From Niveispirillum sp. SYP-B3756 (GTDB lineage: Bacteria; Pseudomonadota; Alphaproteobacteria; Azospirillales; Azospirillaceae), in the NCBI RefSeq assembly GCF_009495745.1, contig NZ_WIDQ01000015.1, positions 1 to 64,000 on the forward strand: 64,000 nt of DNA, given 5' to 3'. Below the pieces are notes generated by a model. It ran no database searches, was not told the DNA's origin, and worked only from the letters and a program-made list of their open reading frames with translations. The position numbers and the translations under genes are program-made. Positions 7,105-16,273 of this stretch are shown in pieces. How positions within the stretch are numbered: the stretch's first letter is position 1; each line of letters starts with the position of its first letter.

Positions 7105-8820
7105 ATGGACCGCGCCACCGCCAAGACCATCCTGAAACAGCGTATTGATCAGGCCATGGGCCGGTCACGCGCCGATCTGGTGATCAAGAATGTGCGGCTG
7201 CTGAATGTGGCGACGGGCACGATTGCCGAAACCGATATCGCCATCTGCGGCGATACCATCGTTGGCACCTATGACCGCTATGACGGCTTGGTGGAGATCG
7301 ATGGCAAGGGCCGCTTCGCCGTACCCGGCTTTATCGATACCCATGTGCATTGTGAAAGCACGCTGGTGGCCCCCAGCGAATTTGACCGCTGCGTCCTGCC
7401 GCGCGGCACCACCACGGCTATTTGCGACCCGCATGAAATCTGCAATGTGCTGGGGGAGACGGGGCTTAAATATTTCCTCGACAGCTCCCTGTCGACGGCG
7501 ATGGATTTGCGGGTGCAGCTATCGTCTTGCGTGCCGGCCACGCATCTGGAAACGGCGGGCGCGCGGCTGAGTGCCGACGATCTGGCCCGCCATCGCCACC
7601 ATCCCAAGGTGATCGGGCTGGCCGAGTTCATGAACTTCCCCGGCGTGCTGTGGAAGGATGAGGAGACGCTGGACAAGCTGGCCGAATTCTATGGTGCCCA
7701 TATTGACGGCCATTCCCCGCTGGTGACGGGCAAGGAACTGAACGCCTATCTCTCCTGTGGCATCCGTAATTGCCATGAATGCACCAGTCAGGCGGAGGCG
7801 CGGGAGAAGATCGCCAAGGGGATGCAGGTGCTGATCCGCGATGGCTCCGTCTCCAAGGATGTGGATTCGCTGGCCGGGCTGATCGACCCGCTGACCAGCC
7901 CCTTCCTGGCCTTCTGCACGGATGACCGCAACCCGCTGGATATTGCCGAAGAAGGCCACCTGGATCACCTGATCCGCCGCGCCATCGCCCAGGGGGCCGA
8001 TATCGCCGCCACCTACCGCACGGCCACCTGGTCGGCGGCGCGCGGCTTCGGCCTGAAGGATCGCGGGTTGGTGGCACCGGGCTATCTGGCGGATATCGTG
8101 CTGCTGGACGATCTGGCGCAATGTACCGTTTCCCAGGTGATTCGCGCCGGCAAGCCGGTGAATTCTGAGAGTTTCGCCGGCCGTCGTTCGCCCTCGCCGG
8201 TGGGGCTGGGGTCGATCAAGCGGGCGCGGATTGTGGCCGAGGATCTGGCCATCCCCGCCAGTGGCCCCGGCACGCCGGTGATCGGCGTGCTGCCCAATAA
8301 GATCATTACGGAGGCGTTGCAGGCGTCGGTGCCTTATCGCAATGGCCGCCGCCATGCCGACCCGGAGAATGACATTCTGAAGATCGTGGTGGTGGAACGC
8401 CACGGCATCACCTGCAATATCGGCAAGGGCTTTGTGAAGGGCTTTGGCATCCGGTCCGGGGCGCTGGCCAGCTCGGTCGGCCATGACAGCCATAATATCT
8501 GTGCCGTGGGGGCCAGTGACGCCGACATGGTGGTGGCGATCAACCGTCTGATCGAAATCGGTGGCGGCTTTGTGGCGGTGAAGGATGGGGCCGTGGTGGG
8601 TGAACTGTCCCTGCCGGTGGCGGGGCTGATGAGCCTGAAACCGTTCGAGAATGTGGAACATGAGTTGGAAGCGTTGCGCGCCTCGGTCAAGGCGCTGGGC
8701 TGCCCGCTGGCGGAACCCTTCCTGCAACTGGCCTTCCTGCCCCTGCCGGTGATCCCGCACCTGAAGATCACCGATATGGGACTGGTGGATGTGGATAAGT
8801 TTGAACTGGTGGCGGCATGA
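7105..8820 (+). CDS. ade: Adenine deaminase
   Basis: Metal-dependent amidohydrolase that converts adenine to hypoxanthine plus ammonia in purine salvage. The start at 7105 has GGAGTAGG just upstream and gives 571 residues, close to the family norm. Visible marks are the metal motif FIDTHVHCE near residue 80, ICDPHEI, the GHSPLV and CHECTS segments, and FCTDDRNP, with the adenine-deaminase C-terminal domain following. With the neighbouring NCS2 permease this forms an import-and-deaminate unit for adenine. Confidence 0.94.
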   Translation: MDRATAKTILKQRIDQAMGRSRADLVIKNVRLLNVATGTIAETDIAICGDTIVGTYDRYDGLVEIDGKGRFAVPGFIDTHVHCESTLVAPSEFDRCVLPRGTTTAICDPHEICNVLGETGLKYFLDSSLSTAMDLRVQLSSCVPATHLETAGARLSADDLARHRHHPKVIGLAEFMNFPGVLWKDEETLDKLAEFYGAHIDGHSPLVTGKELNAYLSCGIRNCHECTSQAEAREKIAKGMQVLIRDGSVSKDVDSLAGLIDPLTSPFLAFCTDDRNPLDIAEEGHLDHLIRRAIAQGADIAATYRTATWSAARGFGLKDRGLVAPGYLADIVLLDDLAQCTVSQVIRAGKPVNSESFAGRRSPSPVGLGSIKRARIVAEDLAIPASGPGTPVIGVLPNKIITEALQASVPYRNGRRHADPENDILKIVVVERHGITCNIGKGFVKGFGIRSGALASSVGHDSHNICAVGASDADMVVAINRLIEIGGGFVAVKDGAVVGELSLPVAGLMSLKPFENVEHELEALRASVKALGCPLAEPFLQLAFLPLPVIPHLKITDMGLVDVDKFELVAA

Positions 8821-8866
8821 GACTATATTCGGGTGGTGTACTGTCTTTGATGGTGTGAGGTAGGCA

Positions 8867-9100
8867 ATGACACGGAATAGCCGGCACGTCGTTCCCAGTC
8901 CCAATGGAGGGTGGAGTGTCCGCGCTGCGGGTGCGACGCGCGCCTCCCGGCATTTTGACACTCAGGACGAAGCGATTGAATATGGACGTGATCTCGCTAA
9001 GAGAAATAACGCCGAGTTTTATGTTCATGACCGTAATGGTATGATCCGCGAGAAGAGGAGCTACGGGAATGATCCATTCCCGCCCCGTGACAAACGGTGA
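8867..9100 (+). CDS. DUF2188 small protein
   Basis: A 77-residue protein that is essentially one DUF2188 domain: HVVP, then NGGWSV, then a Phe-Asp-Thr-Gln-Asp-Glu-Ala-Ile turn-helix and ending near VHDRNGMI. The fold is a small beta-beta-alpha unit of unknown role. The ATG has GAGGTAGG upstream. It ends nine bases before the next gene and is likely cotranscribed with it. Base use is more AT-rich than the preceding ade gene but less so than the partner gene. Confidence 0.85.
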   Translation: MTRNSRHVVPSPNGGWSVRAAGATRASRHFDTQDEAIEYGRDLAKRNNAEFYVHDRNGMIREKRSYGNDPFPPRDKR

Positions 9101-9109
9101 CGGAAATCC

Positions 9110-9733
9110 ATGAGCTTTGAGAAGAGTGTTTTCATAAATTGCCCTTTTGATGATGAATACAAGGGGATGCTTAGGCCGATTTTATTCCTTATCATCGATA
9201 TGGGTTTTGAACCTCGGATCGCTCTGGAGAGTTTTAATTCTGGAGAGGCTAGAATCGAGAAGATCATTAGCATTATCCAAGAGTGTAAATTCGCTCTTCA
9301 TGACTTATCCAGAATTAAGTCAACGAAAGTCGGGGAATTTTATCGAATGAATATGCCCTTTGAACTTGGCCTAGATATAGGATGCCAACGTTTCAAAGGC
9401 GACAAATGGTCGACAAAAAAGTGTTTGATCTTGGAGGCGGAGCGATACCGTTATCAAGCTGCCCTGTCTGATTTATCAAATTCTGACATTGCTGTTCACA
9501 ATAATGACCCCGCTGATGCTGTCAGAGAAATACGTAATTGGCTTTGCACGCAAATACAGATAAAAGTGCCAGGATCAACCCGTATTTTCGGACGATTTAC
9601 TGATTTCATAACAGATCATTTTAACGAACTTGAATCCCAAGGGCATTCAAAAAAGGATATTGAAAATTATCCCGTTGCTCCTCTGATGGATGATATTAAA
9701 AAATGGACATTAAGCAACCCTTGGCACCTGTAG
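9110..9733 (+). CDS. Unnamed family, TIR-like/Rossmann-type protein; possible defence effector
   Basis: A 207-residue protein beginning KSVFINCPFDDEY, followed by a helix, GFEPRIALE, RIEKI and the conserved SGEARIEKIISIIQEC-like helix, HDLSR, then NMPFELGLDIG. I recognise this pattern as a widespread unnamed family with a short beta strand start and acidic loop reminiscent of TIR or nucleoside deoxyribosyltransferase folds; the candidate acid is Glu in FELGL. The gene is strikingly AT-rich against its neighbours and rich in ATA, AGA and TTA-type codons, a sign of recent transfer. It follows the DUF2188 gene by nine bases. A role in anti-phage or stress response is a guess from fold resemblance and transfer signs only. 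Confidence 0.6.
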   Translation: MSFEKSVFINCPFDDEYKGMLRPILFLIIDMGFEPRIALESFNSGEARIEKIISIIQECKFALHDLSRIKSTKVGEFYRMNMPFELGLDIGCQRFKGDKWSTKKCLILEAERYRYQAALSDLSNSDIAVHNNDPADAVREIRNWLCTQIQIKVPGSTRIFGRFTDFITDHFNELESQGHSKKDIENYPVAPLMDDIKKWTLSNPWHL

Positions 9734-9737
9734 GGTC

Positions 9738-9756
9738 ATAATGTGTCACATTATTT
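9738..9756. terminator. Short palindrome after the TIR-like gene
   Basis: ATAATGTG (9738-9745), one base, then CACATTAT (9747-9754) and TT. The loop is too small for a strong hairpin, so this may be either a weak terminator or a protein-binding site. Confidence 0.35.
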
Positions 9757-9788
9757 CTCCAAACAGTAAAAACTAGACTCCTTAATTT

Positions 9789-9905
9789 TCAATCATCCGC
9801 ATCAGCTACCCTATCCAGCCAATCCGCCATTTCCCGTTCCTGCGGATCATCGCACAGGGACAGCGATTGTCGGCGGCATTCATCGGCTGTGATGGACTTG
9901 CTCAT
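9789..9905 (-). CDS. Possible 38-residue acidic small protein
   Basis: A short frame from ATG at 9905 to TGA at 9789, preceded by a very good AGGAGGG ribosome binding site. The product is strongly acidic at the C-terminus (DRVADADD) and contains PQEREMADWLDRV. No family is recognised. A perfect 14-bp palindrome lies just upstream at 9920-9933. The ribosome binding site and operator-like palindrome are the case for it; the short length is the case against. Confidence 0.45.
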   Translation of the reverse strand: MSKSITADECRRQSLSLCDDPQEREMADWLDRVADADD

Positions 9906-9919
9906 CCTGACCACCCTCC

Positions 9920-9933
9920 TGTTACATGTAACA
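9920..9933. promoter_or_regulatory. Perfect 14-bp palindrome TGTTACATGTAACA
   Basis: Exact dyad between the 38-residue minus-strand frame and proS, 15 bp from the start codon of the former. Such short uninterrupted palindromes are typical repressor sites. The binding protein is unknown. Confidence 0.5.
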
Positions 9934-10062
9934 TGGACCTGCGCGGGTGCCCTTGCAAGCCGGCCATCCGGTGCGTCCCCACTCTCCCGCCTTGCCGCCG
10001 GCTTGCGCAGCCCCTAAAGTCGCGGCCAGTTTCACCGTCATCGAGCTTGCGAGTTTTCCCCC

Positions 10063-11376
10063 ATGCGCATGTCCACCTATTTCCTGCCCACGCTGAAGGA
10101 AACGCCGTCTGAGGCGCAGATTGTCAGCCATCGTCTGATGCTGCGCGCCGGCATGATCCGGCAGACCTCTGCCGGTATCTATGCCTGGCTGCCGCTGGGC
10201 TGGAAGGTTTTGCAGAAGGTGGCGCAGATCGTGCGGGAGGAGCAGGACCGCGCCGGTGCCCAGGAACTGTTGATGCCGACCATCCAGTCGGCCGACCTGT
10301 GGCGTCAGTCGGGCCGGTATGAGGCCTATGGCAAGGAGATGCTGCGCATCACCGACCGGCATGACCGCGAAATGCTGTTCGGCCCCACGAATGAGGAGAT
10401 GATCACCGATATCGTCAAGACCTTCGTGAAGTCTTACAAGGATCTGCCGAAGAACCTGTACCATATCCAGTGGAAGTTCCGCGACGAGGTGCGTCCCCGG
10501 TTCGGCGTCATGCGCGGCCGTGAATTCCTGATGAAGGACAATTACTCCTTCGATCTGGATGCGGAGGGTGCGCGTCTTTCCTATCGCCGGATGTTCCTGG
10601 CCTACCTGCGCACCTTCGCCCGCATGGGCATCAAGGCCATTCCGATGCGCGCCGATACCGGCCCCATCGGCGGTGACCTGTCCCATGAATTCATCATCCT
10701 GGCGGAAACCGGCGAGAGCCAGGTCTTCTGTGACAAGAAGTGGCTGGAACTGGATGTGCTGGCCGATAACCCGGACGCCAATGGCGATCTGAAGGATTTC
10801 TTCGCCAAATACACCTCCGTCTATGCCGCGACGGAAGAGATGCACGACGCCGCCAACTGCCCAGTTCCGGCCGAGGAACTGGAAACCGCGCGCGGGATCG
10901 AGGTGGGGCACATCTTCTATTTCGGCACCAAATATTCCGCCCCCATGGGTGCCGTGGTCACCGGGCCGGATGGCCAGCCGGTGACGGTGGAAATGGGCTC
11001 CTACGGCATCGGCGTGAGCCGCGTCGTCGCGGCCCTGATCGAGGCCAGCCATGACGATGCCGGCATTATCTGGCCGGACCAAGTGGCCCCGTTCAAGGTG
11101 GCGCTGATCAACCTGAAGGCCGATGACGAGGCCTGCCGCAGCACCTGCGACGAGGTTTATGCAAAGCTGAACGCGGCGGGCGTTGAGGTCATCTATGATG
11201 ACCGTAACGAGCGTCCGGGTGCCAAGTTCGCCGATATGGACCTGATCGGCATTCCCTGGCAGTTGACCATCGGCCCGCGCGGCCTGAAGGCCGGTACGGT
11301 GGAGCTGAAGCGCCGCGCGACGGGTGAGAAGCTGGAGCTGCCGCTGGATGAGGCGCTGGCCAAGGTGATGGGCTGA
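10063..11376 (+). CDS. proS: Prolyl-tRNA synthetase, short form
   Basis: Class II aminoacyl-tRNA synthetase charging tRNA-Pro. The 437-residue length is the alphaproteobacterial short form, which lacks the ~180-residue editing insertion of the E. coli enzyme. Visible marks are [11 protein letters not shown] (motif 1 area), [17 protein letters not shown] (motif 2), and [13 protein letters not shown] (motif 3), followed by the C-terminal anticodon-binding domain with [10 protein letters not shown]. The N-terminus (FLPTLKETP) fits the ATG at 10063. Loss of cis editing means Ala-tRNA-Pro must be cleared by a free-standing YbaK/ProX-type enzyme elsewhere. Confidence 0.97.
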   Translation: MRMSTYFLPTLKETPSEAQIVSHRLMLRAGMIRQTSAGIYAWLPLGWKVLQKVAQIVREEQDRAGAQELLMPTIQSADLWRQSGRYEAYGKEMLRITDRHDREMLFGPTNEEMITDIVKTFVKSYKDLPKNLYHIQWKFRDEVRPRFGVMRGREFLMKDNYSFDLDAEGARLSYRRMFLAYLRTFARMGIKAIPMRADTGPIGGDLSHEFIILAETGESQVFCDKKWLELDVLADNPDANGDLKDFFAKYTSVYAATEEMHDAANCPVPAEELETARGIEVGHIFYFGTKYSAPMGAVVTGPDGQPVTVEMGSYGIGVSRVVAALIEASHDDAGIIWPDQVAPFKVALINLKADDEACRSTCDEVYAKLNAAGVEVIYDDRNERPGAKFADMDLIGIPWQLTIGPRGLKAGTVELKRRATGEKLELPLDEALAKVMG

Positions 11377-11389
11377 GTGTGACGGTTAC

Positions 11390-11418
11390 CGGTGGGGTGC
11401 CCGTCCGGCACCCCACCG
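11390..11418 (+). terminator. Hairpin after proS
   Basis: CGGTGGGGTGCC (11390-11401) pairs with GGCACCCCACCG (11407-11418) over a 5-nt loop, 14 bp after the proS stop. Only a weak T-run follows. Confidence 0.65.
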
Positions 11419-11463
11419 AATTTCTGCGGGCTTTGCCCGTCCGATATTGTTGAGTGCTTTTGC

Positions 11464-11892
11464 ATGTTTTGTGTTGGGCATGGTGATGGCTACATCGCCT
11501 TTGCCAAGCAGGCGGATATCTTGACCGTCCGTCTGTGCTTGGACGCGTCATCCCATCATATTGTGATTGGCTTCAAAATCGCCCAACAACTTGGGTGGTT
11601 ATCGCCTGATAACGCTCTGGTTATCGATCTACGCCGCTTTATTGGGTCCGTCGATTGGGCATGTGTGCGGGAACTACGGGAATTGGCACCATGGATTGAT
11701 CAACCAAACAGCCATACCGGCTGCGCCTATCTTCTGGAAGTGGGAGATATGCGCCGGTATCTGATCAATGTCGTCTCCGCCCTGTACCCGGCAGTTTGTC
11801 ATCGCAGCTTCACGGAAGAGGCGGCAGCCCTGGATTGGCTGGCAGATTTGGCGGTGGCTGGTGACCGGCGGCCATGCCTGCGGCGGGCCTGA
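11464..11892 (+). CDS. STAS/SpoIIAA-like domain protein, function unknown
   Basis: About 142 residues from the ATG at 11464; the frame is open back to 11392 but that part lies in the proS terminator hairpin. Alternating strands and helices with LVIDLRRF, GSVDWACVRELREL and a C-terminal SFTEEAAALDWL resemble the single-domain STAS-like proteins of alphaproteobacteria. No phosphorylatable Ser in a STAS motif can be named with confidence. The ribosome binding site is weak and codon use is less biased than in proS or hisS, between which it is inserted. Confidence 0.6.
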   Translation: MFCVGHGDGYIAFAKQADILTVRLCLDASSHHIVIGFKIAQQLGWLSPDNALVIDLRRFIGSVDWACVRELRELAPWIDQPNSHTGCAYLLEVGDMRRYLINVVSALYPAVCHRSFTEEAAALDWLADLAVAGDRRPCLRRA

Positions 11893-12014
11893 TTTTCAAA
11901 ACCATGATCCGCAACGGGTCGTCGGAGGGCTGATCAGACCACAACAAGGCTGGCGATGGGGCGTCACAGCGGCTAAAACCGCAGGCGCTCATATCTTATT
12001 GCTGGATTGCCCCC

Positions 12015-13364
12015 ATGGCCCTGATCACCCCCCGCACCCCGCCCGGCACGATGGAACTGCTGCCACGCCGGCAGATCACCTTCCAGCGGATGCTGGATAC
12101 CATCCGCCGTACCTATGAGCGGTTCGGCTTCCTGCCGCTGGAAACCCCGGTGTTCGAAGTGGCGGACGTGCTGCTCTCCAAATCCGGCGGGGAGACGGAA
12201 AAGCAGGTCTATTTCGTGCAGTCCACCGGGGCCATCGAACAGGGGCACAAGCCTGATCTGGCGCTGCGCTTCGACCTGACGGTGCCGACCGCCCGCTATG
12301 TTGCCCAGCATGAGCGGGAACTGGCCTTTCCCTTCCGCCGCTATCAGATGCAGCGCGTCTATCGCGGTGAACGGGCGCAAAAGGGGCGGTATCGGGAATT
12401 TTATCAGTGCGATATCGATGTGATCGGCAAGGACAGCCTGTCGGTTGTCTATGATGCGGAAATGCCGGCGGTGATCTATGCCGTGTTCACCGAGCTGGCG
12501 GTCGGGCCGTTCCAGATCAATTTCAACAACCGCAAGATCCTGCTGGGCATGTTCGAGGCGCTGGGCATCACCGATCCCGGCGTGCGCGTGCTGGTGCTGC
12601 GGCAGGTGGACAAGCTGGACAAGCTGTCGCGCGAGGACGTGCTGGCCCTGCTGCAGGGTGACGGGATTGGCCTGTCGGCGGATAATGCTGCCCGCGTGCT
12701 GGACATGATCGGCTTCTCCGGCCCGGCGGCCGACACGCTGGCGCATCTGGACCGGCTGGGGCTGGACAATGCCACCTTCCTGGAGGGGGTCGCCGAACTG
12801 CGCCAGGTGGTTGGCGCGCTGACGGCGTTTGGCGTGCCGGAGACGCATTGGCGTGTCAATCTCGCCATCGCCCGTGGCCTGGATTACTATACGGGTACGG
12901 TGTACGAAACGTTCCTGACCGATCATCCCGGCTTCGGCTCCGTCTGTTCCGGCGGGCGGTATGAGAATCTGGCCGGGCTCTATACCAAGTCCAAGCTGCC
13001 GGGCGTGGGCATCTCCATCGGGCTGACGCGCCTGTTCTATGCGCTGGAACAGGCGGGCATCGTGGCCGATGGTCCCTCCACCGTGCAGGCGCTGGTGACG
13101 CAGTTTGATGCCGACCTGCTGCCCGATTATCTGGCCATCGGGGCGGAATTGCGGGCCGCCGGCATCAATACCGAAATCCAGTTGGAACCGGCCAAGCCCA
13201 AGAAGCAGTTCACCTACGCCGACAAGGCCGGCATCCGCTATGCCATCATCATGGGGTCGGATGAAAAGGCCAAGGGTGAGGTGCTGGTGAAGGACATGGT
13301 ATCCGGCGAACAGGCCAGCGTGCCGCGCGCCGATCTGGCCGGCTGGTTGAAGCGGGCCGTCTGA
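12015..13364 (+). CDS. hisS: Histidyl-tRNA synthetase
   Basis: Class II synthetase charging tRNA-His. In 449 residues it has the motif 2 region ([23 protein letters not shown]), the histidine-specific [13 protein letters not shown] loop near residue 295, motif 3 ([16 protein letters not shown]), and a C-terminal anticodon-binding domain. The N-terminus ([13 protein letters not shown]) is that of HisRS. It lies in the same direction as proS but 640 bp downstream, with the STAS-like gene between, so it likely has its own promoter. Confidence 0.95.
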   Translation: MALITPRTPPGTMELLPRRQITFQRMLDTIRRTYERFGFLPLETPVFEVADVLLSKSGGETEKQVYFVQSTGAIEQGHKPDLALRFDLTVPTARYVAQHERELAFPFRRYQMQRVYRGERAQKGRYREFYQCDIDVIGKDSLSVVYDAEMPAVIYAVFTELAVGPFQINFNNRKILLGMFEALGITDPGVRVLVLRQVDKLDKLSREDVLALLQGDGIGLSADNAARVLDMIGFSGPAADTLAHLDRLGLDNATFLEGVAELRQVVGALTAFGVPETHWRVNLAIARGLDYYTGTVYETFLTDHPGFGSVCSGGRYENLAGLYTKSKLPGVGISIGLTRLFYALEQAGIVADGPSTVQALVTQFDADLLPDYLAIGAELRAAGINTEIQLEPAKPKKQFTYADKAGIRYAIIMGSDEKAKGEVLVKDMVSGEQASVPRADLAGWLKRAV

Positions 13365-13392
13365 GCCCGGCCGGCGGGGCTTGGTTTCTGAT

Positions 13393-13418
13393 GGGGCGGC
13401 CGATGGCAGGGCCGCCCC
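13393..13418 (+). terminator. GC-rich hairpin after hisS
   Basis: GGGGCGGCC (13393-13401) pairs with GGCCGCCCC (13410-13418). No T-run, so possibly a processing or Rho-assisted end. Confidence 0.5.
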
Positions 13419-13473
13419 AGCCTGCCGTTCACGAAAAAATCCCTGCTCCTCACCCTTCTGAAGAAGTCCCCGG

Positions 13474-13500
13474 TACTGTATTATTATGATACAGTACTGT
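13474..13500. promoter_or_regulatory. Operator-like inverted repeat upstream of the LuxR-type gene
   Basis: TACTGTAT (13474-13481) and ATACAGTA (13489-13496) form an 8-bp dyad with a 7-bp AT spacer; the right half overlaps a second palindrome, ACAGTACTGT (13491-13500). It lies about 130 bp before the regulator's start codon in otherwise GC-rich DNA. Confidence 0.55.
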
Positions 13501-13631
13501 TATGCCGCCATGGCGACCTTGGCCGGTAAAGGGCGATAATGTCCTGATCACCCTCCTGGGACGGGCCGACCATCGGCACGGGCATCAAAAATGCTGCCCG
13601 ATAAAGAAAACAAAGTACAGGGGAGGGTGAG

Positions 13632-14759
13632 ATGCAGGAGATGTTGCTGAATATCTATGCGTGCCCGTCAGCTCCAGACCGCTGGAGCGTGGTGCTGGAT
13701 CAGGTTTGCGATTTCATGTCGGTGCGTAGTGCTGTGATCCAGGTGCTGGATTACAAGGGCGGGCGCTTCAACCCGGTTTGGGATGTGCGGGATTCCTATT
13801 CCCAGGCGCATCGGCAGGAACATGATCGGGTGCTGAATAATGGCGATAATCCCCGTCTGCGCATTTGCCCCAGTGAAAGGGTTGCCCGCCAGCCGGTGGT
13901 GACGCGGGATGAGGATGTATTCCCGCCCGGATCGCCGGAGCTGCTGGAGCTTAAGCAGCGGCGCCTGATGTTGCAGCTGGGCTGCAATCTCTGTGGCCTC
14001 ACGGAATTGTCGCCCGGTCGCTTCCTGGTTCTGGTGCTGCACCGATCGGTCATGATGGATCAGCCCTTCGGGCGGGCTGAAGAAGACCTGACCATGCAAT
14101 TGCTGCCGCATCTGCGGCAAGCAATCGATCTGGGTGAGCAGTTGCAATCCACCCGTCTGCAGGCCGATTTGCTGTCGGAGGCGGGGGATGTGCTGGGGGC
14201 CGCCCTTGTGCTGTGTGACACGGCCGGTCGGATCATCTGGATGAACAGCCCCGCGCGCAGCCTCCTGCATCGGTCCCCGGCAATCCGCGAGATGGGGGGG
14301 CATATCCGGGCGGTACAGCCAGCCGACACCGGACCGTTGCGAACCCTGCTGTCCCAGGCCGGGGCCGGTGGGCCGGCGCAAGCCACCCAACTGACCCTGG
14401 GCCGGATGGATGGGGAAGGGGCGGTGCAGGTCATGGCCACCGGCCTGCACGCAGCCCCGATGCTGTGGGGGCGGGAAAGCTCGCGCACCGTAGCCCTGCT
14501 GCTGCGGGAGCCGGGTCGCCCGATGAATATCTCACCGGCGGCCGTGGCGACCCTTTTCGGCATGTCAGCGGCAGAGGCGCGGCTGACGGTCGGGCTTTGT
14601 GACGGGTTGTCGTTGCGGGATTATGCCCAGCAGCGCGGTATTACGGAAGGAACCGCCCGCATCCAGTTGAAGCGTGCCCTGGCCAAGACCGGCTGTCCCC
14701 GTCAGGCAGAACTGGTCCGGCGCGTCTGCACCTCCCTGGCGGTCAGCATGATGCAATAG
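13632..14759 (+). CDS. LuxR-family transcriptional regulator with PAS/GAF-like sensor part
   Basis: A 375-residue DNA-binding protein. The C-terminal ~65 residues form a LuxR-type helix-turn-helix (SAAEARLTVGLCDGLSLRDYAQQ, then GITEGTARIQLKRAL). The first ~300 residues look like the sensor half of this class: a GAF-like part, then a PAS-like stretch around residue 190 (ALVLCDTAGRIIWMNSPARSLL). The ATG at 13632 follows GGGAGGGTGAG. It is 180 bp upstream of a serine hydrolase and a TonB receptor on the same strand and is a plausible controller of them. The signal it senses cannot be named. Confidence 0.85.
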   Translation: MQEMLLNIYACPSAPDRWSVVLDQVCDFMSVRSAVIQVLDYKGGRFNPVWDVRDSYSQAHRQEHDRVLNNGDNPRLRICPSERVARQPVVTRDEDVFPPGSPELLELKQRRLMLQLGCNLCGLTELSPGRFLVLVLHRSVMMDQPFGRAEEDLTMQLLPHLRQAIDLGEQLQSTRLQADLLSEAGDVLGAALVLCDTAGRIIWMNSPARSLLHRSPAIREMGGHIRAVQPADTGPLRTLLSQAGAGGPAQATQLTLGRMDGEGAVQVMATGLHAAPMLWGRESSRTVALLLREPGRPMNISPAAVATLFGMSAAEARLTVGLCDGLSLRDYAQQRGITEGTARIQLKRALAKTGCPRQAELVRRVCTSLAVSMMQ

Positions 14760-14942
14760 GTGGGCGGCCATACAGAACGGCCACCGCCAATTTTCCGGAA
14801 TATCACTGCAACAGTATCCCATATGGGAGCCGCGGCCGGTCCGTAACACCCCCAACAATGCAGGTACCGAAACAGAGCGGGCGCGCTGAAAGCGCCGGCT
14901 CTGGCTTCCATCAAACCTGTTGCCGCCAATCAAGGGGGAGTT

Positions 14943-16166
14943 ATGAGAGCTGGTCGAATTCTGCGTCGGGGCGCGTTGGCGCTGGCTGTGGCCTGTGTGC
15001 CTTACATGGCCCTGGCCTATCCCGCACCGGCCCCGGACCCGTCGCTGCCGCCCTCCACCGTGCCCAGCGCCGTGCAGGATCTGCGGCGCAAGATGAATGA
15101 TGCGGATGTCAACGCCCTGACCTTCCATTCCATGGACCAGCTGTTCACCACCCGCACGGTGGCGCGGTCGGGTGCGGTCTGGGAACTGCCCAAGGCCGAT
15201 CATCCGCTGGATCTCAGCTATTCCTACAAGGGCCAGCAATATACGGCGGAACAGTTCCTGGATCGGACCTACACCAACGCGCTGCTGGTGATGAAGGATG
15301 GGCGCATCGTCTCTGAAATCTACCGCAACAATACCAATCAGCAGACGCGCTTCATGGCCTGGTCGGTGACCAAATCCATCACGGCGATCCTGATCGGCTG
15401 TGCAGTGCAGGAAGGGCGCATCAAGTCGCTGGATGACCGCATCACCACCTATCTGCCTGAATTGAAGGGCGGGGGCTATGATGGCGTCACCGTCCGGCAG
15501 ATTTTGCAGATGCGTTCCGGCGTGGATTACGAGGAACGCTACGATTTCGCCAATCCGGGCGTTGCTGCCCGCAACCATGAACAGGCATTGGTGCGCAATG
15601 TCGTCCGCTTCGCCGACGCGGCCCGCACCATCAAGCGCCAGCACAAGCCGGGCGAGGTCTGGGCATATAAGACCCTGGATACGGCGGTGCTGGGCTGGCT
15701 GCTGGAACGGGTCAGCGGCGGCAGTACTGTTGCCGCCTATGCCGCCCAGCGTCTGTGGGAGCCGCTGGGCGCCGAACGCGACGGGTTCTTCATCATGGAT
15801 GGCCAGCCCGGTGTGGGGCGGGAGTTCAATGGCGCCGGCTTCAATGCCACGGCCCGCGATTTCGCCCGCATCGGCCAAATGATGCTGCAGGACGGGCAGG
15901 CGAACGGGCATCAGATCGTCTCTCCTGAATGGGTGCGGGAGGCTACCAAGGCCACGGGCGGGCCGGGGCCGGGCTATGGCTATCAATGGTGGATCCCTAA
16001 CGATCACGCCTTCCAGGCGCTCGGCCTGCAGGGTCAGTACATCTTTGTCGACCGGGCGACCCGCACCGTTGTCGTGAAGCTCAGCTATTTCCCGCCTGAG
16101 AACATGGAAGCGCATGACGAGACAGGTGCCTTTCTGGAGGCCGTGTCGGCCTGGACACCGCGCTAA
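14943..16166 (+). CDS. Periplasmic serine hydrolase, class C beta-lactamase/NylB-like
   Basis: Exported hydrolase of 407 residues. Residues 1-26 form a signal peptide (ALALAVACVPYMALAY). The catalytic Ser-x-x-Lys is S141-V-T-K144, and the second motif is in the AYKTLDT segment. SVTKSITAILIG and LGWLLERVSGGS are typical of family S12 esterases and 6-aminohexanoate-dimer hydrolase-like enzymes. GGGAG precedes the ATG. It ends 107 bp before a TonB-dependent receptor in the same direction, so it may process a compound that the receptor imports. Whether it is a peptidase, esterase or amidase cannot be told. Confidence 0.85.
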   Translation: MRAGRILRRGALALAVACVPYMALAYPAPAPDPSLPPSTVPSAVQDLRRKMNDADVNALTFHSMDQLFTTRTVARSGAVWELPKADHPLDLSYSYKGQQYTAEQFLDRTYTNALLVMKDGRIVSEIYRNNTNQQTRFMAWSVTKSITAILIGCAVQEGRIKSLDDRITTYLPELKGGGYDGVTVRQILQMRSGVDYEERYDFANPGVAARNHEQALVRNVVRFADAARTIKRQHKPGEVWAYKTLDTAVLGWLLERVSGGSTVAAYAAQRLWEPLGAERDGFFIMDGQPGVGREFNGAGFNATARDFARIGQMMLQDGQANGHQIVSPEWVREATKATGGPGPGYGYQWWIPNDHAFQALGLQGQYIFVDRATRTVVVKLSYFPPENMEAHDETGAFLEAVSAWTPR

Positions 16167-16182
16167 GCGCAAAGAATGATGG

Positions 16183-16213
16183 TCGGGGCGGCCCACTGGA
16201 AAGGCCGCCCCGA
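16183..16213 (+). terminator. Hairpin between serine hydrolase and TonB receptor
   Basis: TCGGGGCGGCC (16183-16193) pairs with GGCCGCCCCGA (16203-16213) over a 9-nt loop, with no T-run. It may lower read-through from the hydrolase gene into the receptor. Confidence 0.5.
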
Positions 16214-16273
16214 ACCGGGCAGCAAGCCCAAATAAAATCAAGATAAAATCAAGAAGACAGGGAGTACGGGACC

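Noticed and set aside
7519-8961. Minus-strand frame opposite adenine deaminase
   Set aside because: His/Gln/Arg-rich shadow of ade; no start signal or domain.
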